Notes: generated by a model from the sequence alone, not told the origin. 64,000 bases of DNA from Hyphomonadaceae bacterium (GCA_023384105.1 JAHDXR010000001.1:186001-250000), one strand, 5' to 3'. Shown: positions 39,001-47,318, counted from the stretch's first letter. Translations and numbers: made by a program.

Positions 39001-39774
39001 ATGCTGCGCAGTCTGAAGACTCTTGCTCTTTCGCTCGCCGCGCTCGGTTTCATGGGCGCGGCGGCGAACGCGGAAACCTATCGCCTGAACTATGAAGCGG
39101 CCGTGCTTGGCGTCGTGGTGCTCGGCACGGCGAACTACGAAGTGACTGCGAACCCGTCGCGCTACGCCGTGCGCGCAAACCTGCGCACGTCAGGTCTGGC
39201 GCGTCTGTTCGATCAGACAGAGATCACCGCGACGTCGACAGGCTCGGTCTCCGGCAACGCCATCAGCTGGTCGCGCTACGACATTTCGCACGCCTACTCG
39301 CGCAAATTCCGCCGCATCCAGCTCGACCGCGCCGCAAACAGCGTCGCCGCACAAGTCACGCCGCACTATGGCGATATGGGCCAGCCGCCCGCGACGCAGG
39401 CGCAGCAGAACGCATCCTACGACCCGCTCACCGGTGTTTTCGCGCTTGGCCGCCAGATCGGCGCCGCGCGCGCCTGCCAGGGCAGGGTGCAGGTGTTCGA
39501 CGGGCGCCAGCACTATCGGCTCTCGGTCGCCCCGATCAGCCAGGGCGCGTTCAATGGCGGCGGCTACAACGGGCCCGCGCTCAACTGCCGTTTCCGCTAT
39601 GAGCCGATCTCCGGCTTCAGCCGCGGCTTTGACGCCAACGCCGTCCCCACCGCCAGCGCATGGTTCGCAATCCCGGAAGGCGCGCAGTTTGCGCCGCCGC
39701 TCCGGCTCACGGTGCCGACTCCGCTAGGCCAAGCCCAGCTCGATCTGCGCGGCTATCAGCGGGCCGAGCGCTGA
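39001..39774 (+). CDS. DUF3108-like periplasmic protein
   Basis: A 257-residue protein with a signal peptide (MLRSLKTLALSLAALGFMGA, cleavage after ANA). The mature part is a beta-rich domain with YRLNYEAAVLGVVVLGTANY and SRYAVRANLRTSGLARLF, matching the DUF3108 pattern of periplasmic proteins with unknown ligand. The ATG at 39001 follows GGGGAGTAGGTG; an in-frame GTG one codon earlier is possible. The next gene on the strand is a sugar epimerase. Confidence 0.78.
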   Translation: MLRSLKTLALSLAALGFMGAAANAETYRLNYEAAVLGVVVLGTANYEVTANPSRYAVRANLRTSGLARLFDQTEITATSTGSVSGNAISWSRYDISHAYSRKFRRIQLDRAANSVAAQVTPHYGDMGQPPATQAQQNASYDPLTGVFALGRQIGAARACQGRVQVFDGRQHYRLSVAPISQGAFNGGGYNGPALNCRFRYEPISGFSRGFDANAVPTASAWFAIPEGAQFAPPLRLTVPTPLGQAQLDLRGYQRAER

Positions 39775-39795
39775 CGCTTACGGCGCAGGCATAAG

Positions 39796-40689
39796 ATGTC
39801 GCGTGTGTTGGTTACGGGAGCTTCGGGCTTCGTCGGAACGGCGCTGACGCGGCTTCTCCGCGACAGGGGCATGGAGGTCAGGGCCGCGTACCGGGTTCTG
39901 CCCGAAGCGCCGGCGCCCGGCGTCGAGGCCGTGAGCGTCGGCGGCCTCGGCGCCTCGACCGACTGGCGACGCGCGCTCGCCGGCGTCGACTCGGTCGTCC
40001 ACTTGGCCGGGCCCGCCCACGGCCGAAGCGGGTTCGAGCAAGCGATTGCCGAGGGGACGCGCGCGCTTGCGCTGCAGGCCGAGGCCGCCGGCGTTTCACG
40101 ATTCGTGTACGTAAGTTCGATCAAGGCCGCCGCAGGCAGGACCGATGAGATTCCCGTTCCCGAAGCGCACCCGCCGGCGCCCGCGGGGGCCTACGGGCGG
40201 GCAAAACTGCAGGCGGAACGCTTGCTTCTGGAGATGCCGCGCTTGCCCAGCGTCATCCTGCGCCCGCCGCTGATCTTCGCCTCCAACGCCAAGGGCAATT
40301 TCCGGCGGTTGCTGCAGCTGGCTGAAAGCGGGGCGCCTTTGCCGCTGAGGGGAATCGACAATCGGCGCAGCATGATCTCGCTCTCGGCTTTCGGCGAGGC
40401 TGTCTGGCGGGTGCTGAGCGCGCCTGGAAGCGGTCAGCGGATCTTTCATGTCGCCGATCGGCCCGCGCTCTCGTCGGCGCAGATCGTTGAATCGCTCAGA
40501 AAGGGCATGCACAAGTCAGCTCGGCTATTTGAAAGCGCGGCCCTGGCGGCGCTGCTGCCGTCGACGCTAAGGCAAAGCCTGGCCGTCGATGACAGCGCCT
40601 TTCGGGACGTGTATGGCTCGCCTGACGGCAGTGAGGATGTCGAACAGGCTTTGGTCGAGTGCGCCGCAATGTGGAAGCGTCGACAATGA
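39796..40689 (+). CDS. NAD-dependent sugar epimerase/dehydratase (extended SDR)
   Basis: A 297-residue protein with the Rossmann motif SRVLVTGASGFVGTALTRLL, VVHLAGPAHG, YVSSIKAAAG and the catalytic tyrosine segment GAYGRAKLQAERLL. It resembles the 4-epimerase or 4-reductase proteins found in polysaccharide clusters. The sugar-nucleotide substrate is not readable from the sequence. Its stop overlaps the start of the following glycosyltransferase (ATGA), so the two are co-translated. Confidence 0.85.
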   Translation: MSRVLVTGASGFVGTALTRLLRDRGMEVRAAYRVLPEAPAPGVEAVSVGGLGASTDWRRALAGVDSVVHLAGPAHGRSGFEQAIAEGTRALALQAEAAGVSRFVYVSSIKAAAGRTDEIPVPEAHPPAPAGAYGRAKLQAERLLLEMPRLPSVILRPPLIFASNAKGNFRRLLQLAESGAPLPLRGIDNRRSMISLSAFGEAVWRVLSAPGSGQRIFHVADRPALSSAQIVESLRKGMHKSARLFESAALAALLPSTLRQSLAVDDSAFRDVYGSPDGSEDVEQALVECAAMWKRRQ

Positions 40690-41831
40690 GCCGGCCGAAA
40701 CTGCTTTTCCTGGCGACCGAGGATTGGTTCTTCCGTTCGCATTTCCTGTTTCTCGCGCGGCAGGCGGCGGCGGAAGGCTATGAGTGCGTGGTCGCGGCGC
40801 GCGACTCCGGCGCGCTGGCCCATTTCGACGGCGTGCGGCTGATCGATCTGCCGTTCGCGCGCGGCTCGATGCGGCCGTGGGAGCTTGGCTCGCACATTGC
40901 GCAGTTGCGCGCCGTCATTGCACGCGAGCGGCCGGCTCTCATCCACGCGATCGCGCTCAAGCCGATCGGACTGCTGGCGTTGGCGCAGGCGCGCGATGTC
41001 CCGCGCGTCTTCGCTGTGACCGGACGCGGCTATCTGGCCACCGCGCGCGCGCCGTTGACGCGGCTGATCGGCTGGCGGCTGCAGCGGCTGCTCCGGCGCG
41101 AGCTGATCGATGCGTGTTCGGTGCTCATGGTCGAGAACAGCGCGGATGGCGATTGGGCGGTCGGCGCTGCGCCGCTTGATTCGTCGCGGATTTTTTTGAT
41201 GCCGGGCGCCGGCGTGGATACGGATGTCTTTACAGTCTCGCCCGAGCCGAGCGGCGGCCCGATTGTGGTCGGCGTCGTTACCCGCTTGATCCGCTCCAAA
41301 GGCGTCGATCTGGTGGTGGAGGCGGTGCGGCGCCTTCGCGCCGAAGGCGCCGATATCGTGCTGCGTATCGCCGGCGACGCGGATGAGGAAAACCCCGGCC
41401 GGGTGAGCGCAGAAGAGATCGCGCGCTGGCGCGCGCACGAGGGCGTCGAACTCGTCGGCCGCGTCACGGACGTGAACGGCTTCTGGCGGCATACCCATAT
41501 CGCCTGTTTGCCGTCGCGGGGCGGAGAGGGACTGGCGCGCTCCCTGCTGGAAGCGGCGGCGTGCGGGCGGCCCCTGGTCACAAGCGATACGCCGGGCTGC
41601 GCAGATTTCGTGCGGCACAAGGAGACGGGTCTGATCGTTCGCTCCGAAGACTCAGCGGCGCTTGCGGACGCCTTGCGGCTTCTGGCGGGCGACGGGGCGC
41701 TGCGCGCCGCCCTCGGCGCCGCGGCGCGCAAGCGCGTGGTGGAAGGATATACCGAGGCGCATGCAGGCCGCGTCGCCGCGCAGGCGTGGCGAAGGGCCAT
41801 GGCTCAGCGCGCCGGGCGAGGAGCAGGCTAG
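40686..41831 (+). CDS. Glycosyltransferase family 4 protein
   Basis: A 381-residue GT-B glycosyltransferase. The N-terminal Rossmann half begins KLLFLATEDWFFRSHFLFLA. The C-terminal half has VGVVTRLIRSKGVDLVVEAV and the donor-site block HIACLPSRGGEGLARSLLEA with E-x7-E spacing. It transfers a sugar from a nucleotide donor during lipid-linked glycan assembly at the inner membrane. ATG at 40686 overlaps the epimerase stop. The following reading frame starts inside its stop codon (TAGTG) but is broken. Confidence 0.9.
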   Translation: MSRPKLLFLATEDWFFRSHFLFLARQAAAEGYECVVAARDSGALAHFDGVRLIDLPFARGSMRPWELGSHIAQLRAVIARERPALIHAIALKPIGLLALAQARDVPRVFAVTGRGYLATARAPLTRLIGWRLQRLLRRELIDACSVLMVENSADGDWAVGAAPLDSSRIFLMPGAGVDTDVFTVSPEPSGGPIVVGVVTRLIRSKGVDLVVEAVRRLRAEGADIVLRIAGDADEENPGRVSAEEIARWRAHEGVELVGRVTDVNGFWRHTHIACLPSRGGEGLARSLLEAAACGRPLVTSDTPGCADFVRHKETGLIVRSEDSAALADALRLLAGDGALRAALGAAARKRVVEGYTEAHAGRVAAQAWRRAMAQRAGRGAG

Positions 41832-41932
41832 TGGCCGCTACGGCTCGCCGTGCGTTCGTTTATCTCGGCCGTCGCGGCGCGATGGCGCGATTCACGCTCG
41901 ACTTGGCGCGAGCCCCGGGGCGCGGCGATTGA
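41831..41932 (+). pseudogene. Truncated N-terminus of a glycosyltransferase
   Basis: A GTG overlapping the previous stop opens a 33-codon frame containing FVYLGRRGAMARFTLDLARA, which looks like the start of a GT-B glycosyltransferase. A stop (TGA) follows at once. The rest of such a gene, roughly 350 codons, is absent, so this is a remnant of a gene once coupled to the upstream glycosyltransferase. Confidence 0.6.
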
Positions 41933-42074
41933 GGTTGCGCCGGATGCGCCGGTCTTCATTGTCGGCTTTCTGTCGAGCGCCTCGGGCTTGGGCCAGGCCG
42001 CTCGTCTTGCCTACCGCGCGCTGGAGCGGCAGGGGCGCGATGTCTATGGCGTCGATCTCAGCCGCCACTTCGTA
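41928..42074 (+). pseudogene. Truncated N-terminus of a second glycosyltransferase
   Basis: In another frame, 49 codons read VAPDAPVFIVGFLSSASGLG, then QAARLAYRALERQGRDVYGV and DLSRHF. This is the opening strand-loop-helix of a second type of GT-B glycosyltransferase (GFLSSASGLGQAAR loop). Homology ends where a fragment of the dispersed repeat begins. With the preceding fragment it records deletion or rearrangement at the end of a polysaccharide cluster. Confidence 0.55.
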
Positions 42075-42088
42075 GGTTCAAGCCGGCC

Positions 42089-42128
42089 GGCGGGACACCG
42101 GCGGTCCATGGGGGGCTGCGTCCGATTC
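42089..42128. repeat. Dispersed palindromic repeat, partial copy C (inverted)
   Basis: The reverse complement of these 40 bp (ATCGGACGC, CCCCCCATGGACCGC, CCCGCC blocks) matches 11737-11778 in copy B with few differences. Only the outer end of the repeat is present. It lies exactly between the glycosyltransferase remnant and the stop of the MBL-rhodanese gene. Confidence 0.6.
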
Positions 42129-42141
42129 AACGCATGGCGCT

Positions 42142-43179
42142 TTAATTTGCCGCCGGTTCGACCGGGAAGCCCTTTTCGCGCCAGGCCTTCATGCCGCCGT
42201 CGAGCGCGACGGCGCGGGTGAAGCCCATACGGCGCAGCGTGGCGGTGGCGAGCGTCGAGATCTTGCCGTAGTCGCAATAGGCCACGATCCGCACGGTCGG
42301 ATCGGGCAGCGCCTCGTTGACGCGCAGTTCGAGCAGCCCGCGGGGCAGATGCGCGGCGCCGGGAATGTGGCCGGCGTCGAACGCCTCCTTTTCGCGCACG
42401 TCGAGCACGATCAGGTCGTTGGCGCCGGCTTCCGCCTGGGCGCGCACCTCGTCCATCGACATGAACGGCACTTCCGCCGCCGCTTCGTTCAGCAACTGGG
42501 CGACGCTCACGCCGCCGCTCATGTTCACGCGCAGCGCTTCGGTGAGGTGTTCCGGCATGGAGAGCGAGAGCGTGCGCATCATCTCGACGAAGGCGGCGCG
42601 GTCCTTCTTCTGCAGCCGCGGATTGGAGGCGAGCTCTTCCTCGATGGTGGAGCAGGTGTGGCCCTTGTAGTCGTGCGCCGGATAGATTTTGAGCTGCGGG
42701 TCGAGCTTTAGCAGCTTGCCGAACAGGCTGTCATAGAGCTGGTCCGGATCGCCGCTCGGCAGATCGGTGCGGCCGGTGGCGCCGATCAGCAGCGTGTCGC
42801 CAGTGAAGACGCGGTCGTTGGCGACGAGACACATCGCGTCGCGGGTGTGGCCCGGCGTGTGCAGCACGGCGAGCCGGACGTTGCCGACCTTGATCACATC
42901 GCCCTCGTCGACGCGCATCGTCGGATAGGGTGCGGGCGAAAGCCGGTGCGCGACGGCGGGAACGCCGAGCTGCTGGCTGAGCGGCTTGGCGGCGCTGAAA
43001 TGATCGGCGTGGGTGTGAGTGTCGATCACGTAGCGGATGCGCACGCCGTGATGCGCCGCCAGCGCCTTGTAGCGCTCGATCTGGCGCACCTCGGGATCGA
43101 TCACCGCCGCGATGCAGGTCTCGTTACAGCCGATCAGGTACGACTGGCAGCCGCCGGTGGCGACTTGTTCGAAGATCAT
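42142..43179 (-). CDS. Persulfide dioxygenase-like MBL protein fused to rhodanese
   Basis: A 345-residue fusion. The N-terminal MBL domain of the ETHE1/glyoxalase II group carries THTHADH (His55, His57, Asp59, His60), HTPGHTRDAMC and GDTLLIGATGRTD. The C-terminal rhodanese domain (about 245-340) has LDVREKEAFDAGHIPGAAHL and active-site YCDYGKIST. Such fusions oxidise glutathione persulfide and move sulfane sulfur during sulfide detoxification. The ATG at 43179 has GGGAGGGAG upstream; the longer frame overlaps the peroxiredoxin gene. Same strand as that peroxiredoxin, 71 bp downstream. Confidence 0.9.
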   Translation of the reverse strand: MIFEQVATGGCQSYLIGCNETCIAAVIDPEVRQIERYKALAAHHGVRIRYVIDTHTHADHFSAAKPLSQQLGVPAVAHRLSPAPYPTMRVDEGDVIKVGNVRLAVLHTPGHTRDAMCLVANDRVFTGDTLLIGATGRTDLPSGDPDQLYDSLFGKLLKLDPQLKIYPAHDYKGHTCSTIEEELASNPRLQKKDRAAFVEMMRTLSLSMPEHLTEALRVNMSGGVSVAQLLNEAAAEVPFMSMDEVRAQAEAGANDLIVLDVREKEAFDAGHIPGAAHLPRGLLELRVNEALPDPTVRIVAYCDYGKISTLATATLRRMGFTRAVALDGGMKAWREKGFPVEPAAN

Positions 43180-43250
43180 GGCTCCCTCCCGGGCGCTTCT
43201 CGAGAGCGCTTTGGCCCAAGAATGACGCCCGGGAGAGAAAGCGCAACGGC

Positions 43251-43913
43251 TTACGCCTTCGGCTGCGGCACCACGCGCAGGTAGGGCTTCAGCGTCGTCC
43301 AGCCGTTCGGGAACAGCTTCTGGGCGTCGTCCTGCGAGAGCGAGGGGACGATGATGCAATCTTCGCCGTTCTTCCAGTTCACCGGCGTGGCCACCTTGTG
43401 GGTGGCGGTGAGCTGAATCGAATCGACCAGGCGCAGCACCTCGTCGAAGTTGCGGCCCGAGCTCATCGGGTAGATCAGCATCGCCTTGATCAGCTTGTCC
43501 GGGCCGATGATGTAGACGGTGCGCACGGTCTGGTTGGTGGCGGCGGTGCGGCCCTGCGAGGTGTCGCCGGCGTCGGCCGGCAGCATGTCGTAGAGCTTGG
43601 CCACGTTGAGGTCGTGGTCGCCGATCATCGGGTACCCGACCACGCCGTCGGTGACGTCCTTGATGTCGCCCAGCCAGCGCTCATGGTCGCCGACCGGATC
43701 GACCGAAAGGCCGATCACCTTCACATTGCGCTTCCTGAACTCGGGTTCGAGCTTGGCGAGGTAGCCGAGTTCGGTGGTGCAGACCGGCGTGAAATCCTTC
43801 GGATGCGAAAACAGGATGCCGTAGCTGTCGCCCAGCCAATCGTGGAACTTGAGCCGGCCGTGCGTAGTGTCGGCTTCGAAGTCGGGGGCTTTATCGCCAA
43901 TGCGCAGCGCCAT
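43251..43913 (-). CDS. 1-Cys peroxiredoxin (Prx6 family)
   Basis: A 220-residue peroxidase. The peroxidatic Cys45 is in SHPKDFTPVCTTELG, and the long C-terminal domain (AMLIYPMSSGRNFDEVLRLV, WKNGEDCIIVPSLS) is typical of the Prx6 type rather than AhpC. No second resolving Cys near the C-terminus (the only other is in EDCIIV). It reduces peroxides in the cytoplasm. The ATG at 43913 matches the family N-terminus MALRIGDKAPDFEADTTHG. Neighbour of the persulfide dioxygenase, which may reflect a shared redox or sulfur-stress response. Confidence 0.93.
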   Translation of the reverse strand: MALRIGDKAPDFEADTTHGRLKFHDWLGDSYGILFSHPKDFTPVCTTELGYLAKLEPEFRKRNVKVIGLSVDPVGDHERWLGDIKDVTDGVVGYPMIGDHDLNVAKLYDMLPADAGDTSQGRTAATNQTVRTVYIIGPDKLIKAMLIYPMSSGRNFDEVLRLVDSIQLTATHKVATPVNWKNGEDCIIVPSLSQDDAQKLFPNGWTTLKPYLRVVPQPKA

Positions 43914-44102
43914 GGGAGATCTCCTGATCAGCTCTGATCGGCCCGTAGCACGATGCAGGGCGCATCGCCACAACAAGCGGGCCGGCAACGCTTCTCAACA
44001 TGGGATGGCGCCCCGACCGCGCAAGCGTCCTGCGCAAGGCTTCGCGCTGGCCAGCGGCGGCCGAAGCGGGTTTATGCTGTCGCGGCGCAGCGGGGAGCGT
44101 TC

Positions 44103-44972
44103 ATGAAAACCATCGGGGCTTGGCTTGCGGCTCACCCCTTGCGGCCGGCGCTGCTCAGCATCGGCCTGATTTTGACGCTGGGCGCCGCCGCCAAGTACAG
44201 CGGCCCGGCGCAGCTCGAACGCGACTGGTTTCCTTATCTTGGCCGCACGGCGCATGTGGAACTGGAATCCGATCGCTTCGCCGTCGCGCCGGTGACGGAC
44301 TGGAGTTATGCGCGAGACGGCGTGACTGGGGAGCGCTATATCGAGGCGTCCTACGCGTTCGATGAACTGCGCGCGGTCTGGTTCATGCTGGAGCCGCAGC
44401 CGGGCTCGCAGCTGGCCGCGCACACGCTGCTCTTGTTCGAGTTCGAAGGCGATCGTCTGCTCGGCCTCACCATCGAAGCGCGGCGCGAGGCGCATGAAGA
44501 TTATTCGGCGCTGCACGGAGTCTTCAACGCGTTCGAGCTGGCCTATGTCTGGGGCACGGCGCGCGATCTGCTGGTGCGGCGCGCGGTGATGCTGGATCAC
44601 GAGGTGTTCCTCTATCCCGTCGCCATCACCGACGCACAGAAGCGCGCGTTGCTCACGCGCCTCTTGGAGCGCACCGGCGCATTGGAAACGCGCGCGCGCT
44701 ACTACAACACCATCACCTCGAACTGCACCAACGAGCTGGCGAAGGCCGCCGGCTTCAACTGGGCGCCGGCCTACGTCCTGACGGGACATGCCGACGAGTA
44801 CCTGTTCAGCCGCGGCGTCATTCCGGGCGACGACTTCGCCCGCGCGCACGCCCGCTCGGACGTCACCGATTTCGTGCAGGCCCTGAACCATGCGCCGGCC
44901 GCGTCGTTCGACGCGGCGCTGCTTTCGGAGCTGCGGCGCAGATGGCGTGCGGAGCTTACTGCTCCCGGGTGA
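44103..44972 (+). CDS. DUF4105-like protein
   Basis: A 289-residue protein with an N-terminal signal or anchor (about residues 14-30) and the DUF4105 core: SYAFDELRAVWFMLEPQPGS, then ALHGVFNAFELAYVWGTARD, then YYNTITSNCTNELAKAAGF. The invariant NC in TSNCTNEL suggests a papain-like cysteine hydrolase fold facing the periplasm; that catalytic role is inference. The ATG at 44103 is chosen because the N-terminal hydrophobic segment follows it. Its 3' end overlaps a small antisense membrane-peptide gene by 17 bp. Confidence 0.78.
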   Translation: MKTIGAWLAAHPLRPALLSIGLILTLGAAAKYSGPAQLERDWFPYLGRTAHVELESDRFAVAPVTDWSYARDGVTGERYIEASYAFDELRAVWFMLEPQPGSQLAAHTLLLFEFEGDRLLGLTIEARREAHEDYSALHGVFNAFELAYVWGTARDLLVRRAVMLDHEVFLYPVAITDAQKRALLTRLLERTGALETRARYYNTITSNCTNELAKAAGFNWAPAYVLTGHADEYLFSRGVIPGDDFARAHARSDVTDFVQALNHAPAASFDAALLSELRRRWRAELTAPG

Positions 44973-45048
44973 AGAACGCGGCGACGGCCAGCACCACCAG
45001 AAACAGCGACATCGCGACGATCACCAGCAGAACGAACGGTTGCATCAT
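44956..45048 (-). CDS. 30-residue single-span membrane peptide behind an FNR box
   Basis: An ATG at 45048 with GGGAGGG at good spacing opens 30 codons: MMQPFVLLVIVAMSLFLVVL, then AVAAFFTREQ and TAA. Residues 4-26 form one strong membrane helix with a short charged C-terminus, the layout of small subunits of respiratory oxidases or transporters. A perfect TTGATCCGGATCAA sits 50 bp upstream of the start, near the -40 position if transcription begins just before the ribosome-binding site. No family named. The last 17 bp overlap the DUF4105 gene on the other strand. Confidence 0.6.
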   Translation of the reverse strand: MMQPFVLLVIVAMSLFLVVLAVAAFFTREQ

Positions 45049-45097
45049 CGAATAACCCTCCCCGCGGAGTGGTATTCGGCGTGCCGGGCCTCGCGCC

Positions 45098-45111
45098 TTG
45101 ATCCGGATCAA
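45098..45111. promoter_or_regulatory. Perfect FNR/FixK box
   Basis: TTGATCCGGATCAA is a full 14-bp palindrome matching TTGAT-N4-ATCAA at every defined base. It lies between the pseudouridine synthase stop (4 bp away) and the 30-residue peptide start (45048), oriented to activate leftward transcription of the peptide. A weak GAATAC hexamer at 45077-45072 would be the -10. Confidence 0.7.
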
Positions 45112-45114
45112 AAT

Positions 45115-45873
45115 TCACTTGCTGGCGCGGATCAGGCTTTCACGCTCCTCGGGCGCGAGCGCTCGCCACTTGCCCTCTGGCAGCGCCCCGAGTTTGAGCG
45201 GGCCGATGCGGATGCGGAGGAGGTCGGTCACGTCGAGGCCCGCCAGCTCGCACATGCGCCGGATCTGGCGGTTGCGGCCCTCGGTCAGCACGAAACGCAG
45301 TCGCTGCGGCTCCGTCTCGGTCACTTTCGCCGGCTTCAGCCGGCGGCCGTCGAGCGCCAGCCCGTGCCGGAGCAGGGCGAGCTTCTTCTCGGTGATCTGC
45401 CCGGCCACGCGGACGAGATATTCCTTATCGAGCTTCGACTCCGGCCCGACGACAGCCTTCGCCAGCACGCCGTCTTCGCTCAGCAGCAGGAGGCCGCGCG
45501 AGTCCTGATCGAGCCGGCCGAGCGGGGCAAGCCGCGTGCGCTTGGTCGGCATGTTGCGCGGCGCGCCGACGAGGTTGGCGCGGGTGAGCAGCCGCGCGGC
45601 GGGAATCTGGCCGCCCTCAGGCTGCGCTGAGACGACGCCGACAGGCTTGTTCAGCACCACGCTGATCTGCGGCCGGGCGCGGGCTTCGCCGACCTCGATG
45701 CTCTGCCCCGGCAGAATCTTGCGGCCGGCGTCCTCGACTTGCTCGCCGTCGATGCGCACCAGCCCCTTGGCGATCAGCGCTTCGGCTTCGCGGCGCGAGC
45801 AGACGCCTTCGCCCGCCAGCCATTTGTTGACGCGCTGCGGCTCGGCGCCGTCGTAGGTTTTCCGCCAGGACAC
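45115..45873 (-). CDS. RsuA/RluB/RluF-type 23S/16S rRNA pseudouridine synthase
   Basis: A 252-residue protein. An N-terminal S4 RNA-binding domain (PQRVNKWLAGEGVCSRREAE, LVRIDGEQVEDAGRK) precedes the catalytic domain, whose LGRLDQDSRGLLLLSEDG carries the catalytic Asp. Then RFVLTEGRNRQIRRMCEL. It converts a specific rRNA uridine to pseudouridine. Start taken as GTG at 45873, 8 bp after the upstream TIR/Sel1 gene; a much longer open frame on this strand is a shadow fused by chance. Confidence 0.92.
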   Translation of the reverse strand: MSWRKTYDGAEPQRVNKWLAGEGVCSRREAEALIAKGLVRIDGEQVEDAGRKILPGQSIEVGEARARPQISVVLNKPVGVVSAQPEGGQIPAARLLTRANLVGAPRNMPTKRTRLAPLGRLDQDSRGLLLLSEDGVLAKAVVGPESKLDKEYLVRVAGQITEKKLALLRHGLALDGRRLKPAKVTETEPQRLRFVLTEGRNRQIRRMCELAGLDVTDLLRIRIGPLKLGALPEGKWRALAPEERESLIRASK

Positions 45874-45881
45874 GCCGTGTG

Positions 45882-47318
45882 TTAGCGGCAGGCGGCGCTT
45901 TCCCGCAATGCGCGCAGGCGCCGCTCGGCCATCGGCTGGATCTGCTGTTCGTCGCGCAGGCACGCCAGCGCCTGATAGAGCCTGACCGCCCGGGCCCGAT
46001 CCTGGGCCGAACCGGCGCGCAGCATGTCGGCGAGATTGAACATGGACGGCGGATAGTCCTGCCGCGCCGCGCGCTCGTAGAGCGAACGCGCCCGCGCCGG
46101 ATCGCGCGCCACGCCGCGGCCGTCGCGATAGAGCGTGGCGAGCAGATGCAGCGCGTCGACCTGATCGCGCGCGGCGGCGCGTTCGAGGAAGGGGATCGCC
46201 GCCGCCGGATCGCGCGGGCCGGCCGGGCTGTCGCGCAGCCAGCGGGCGTAGAAGAACTGTCCGCGCGGGTCGCCGCGCTCGGCGGCCGCGAGCCACAGGC
46301 GCCCGGCCTCCGCCTGCGCTTCGAGCGAGCCGCGCTCGGCCAGCAGCTGCGCGTACTCGATCTGCGCCGGCAGCCAGCCCAGCCGCGCCGCTTGCGCCAG
46401 GCGCTCGCGCGCGACGGCGGCGCCGACGCCGGCGTGCGGCGCCGCGCGCTGCAGCACCCAGGAGAAGTAGAGCCCCGCCGCCTCGTTCTGCGCCGCGCTC
46501 TGATCGCAGTATTCGCGTGCGGCGGTCGGGCTGGGCAGGAAGCCGTCCGCGCCGGCGAGGTGGCCCAGACACGCCAGCGCCTGCGCGCGCGCGTCGCCGC
46601 GGCGGGCGCGGGCCTTGATCTGATCGTCGCCCGACAGGCGCCGCGCCGCGTCCCGCCAGGGCTGCTGCTCCAGCTCCGGCCAGCTGATCGGCAGCGCCTG
46701 CGCCGCCGTCGGCTGCATCGGCGCGACGGTCGGCGCCGCTTCCGCTTGCCTCGTCGTCACCAGCAGCGCGCCGGAGCGCGCGGCCTGGATCAGCCGCCCG
46801 GCGCCGAAGCCCACGGCGAACAGCACCGCGATGGCGGCGGCGAACCCGGCGGCTTTGCTCCAGAGCTGCTGTCGCGGCGAAGGCGGCTGGCGCAACAGCG
46901 CCGCGCGCGCCTCGATCAGCGCCTCCGGCAGTGCGGCGGCGTTGGCCTTGGTCGGCGCGAGCTTGTCGATGGCGGCGATCAGTGCGCCGAACCTGGTCTT
47001 GAACGCGGTGCGGTCGCGCGGCGCGAGATCGATGCTGGGCGCGGCGCGAAACGGCGCTGGCGCCGCGCCCTGGCGGATGTTGGCGCACACCAGCTTGTCC
47101 CGCTGCAGCGCCATCGCCGCGAGCACCGCCATCCAGGTCGGCGGCGCTGCGCCGGACCAGAGCGCCACGATGCATTTCGTGTTCTCGACGAGCGGGCCGA
47201 TCTCGGCTTCGCCGGGCGCGCTCGCCGCCACGTCGAAACCCAATGCGGCCAGAGCCTGCGCCAGCCCTTGCGCCCGCGCCTGCTCCACGGCCGGCGCGGC
47301 AATGAACACCTGAGCCAT
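45882..47318 (-). CDS. TIR-like domain, membrane helix and Sel1 repeats
   Basis: A 478-residue protein. Residues 1-115 resemble a TIR-type fold (QVFIAAPAVEQARAQGLAQA, VENTKCIVALWSGAA, KLVCANIRQG). A membrane helix lies at about 155-176 (AGFAAAIAVLFAVGFGAG). Residues 225-470 hold several Sel1/TPR-like repeats (ARRGDARAQALACLG, AARLGWLPAQIEYAQLL, AAERGDPRGQFFYARWL, AARDQVDALHLLATLYRDGR). The glutamate used by NAD-cleaving TIR domains is not evident after the CIVALWS strand. Probably a scaffold or sensor spanning the inner membrane. The pseudouridine synthase gene follows by 8 bp. Confidence 0.7.
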   Translation of the reverse strand: MAQVFIAAPAVEQARAQGLAQALAALGFDVAASAPGEAEIGPLVENTKCIVALWSGAAPPTWMAVLAAMALQRDKLVCANIRQGAAPAPFRAAPSIDLAPRDRTAFKTRFGALIAAIDKLAPTKANAAALPEALIEARAALLRQPPSPRQQLWSKAAGFAAAIAVLFAVGFGAGRLIQAARSGALLVTTRQAEAAPTVAPMQPTAAQALPISWPELEQQPWRDAARRLSGDDQIKARARRGDARAQALACLGHLAGADGFLPSPTAAREYCDQSAAQNEAAGLYFSWVLQRAAPHAGVGAAVARERLAQAARLGWLPAQIEYAQLLAERGSLEAQAEAGRLWLAAAERGDPRGQFFYARWLRDSPAGPRDPAAAIPFLERAAARDQVDALHLLATLYRDGRGVARDPARARSLYERAARQDYPPSMFNLADMLRAGSAQDRARAVRLYQALACLRDEQQIQPMAERRLRALRESAACR

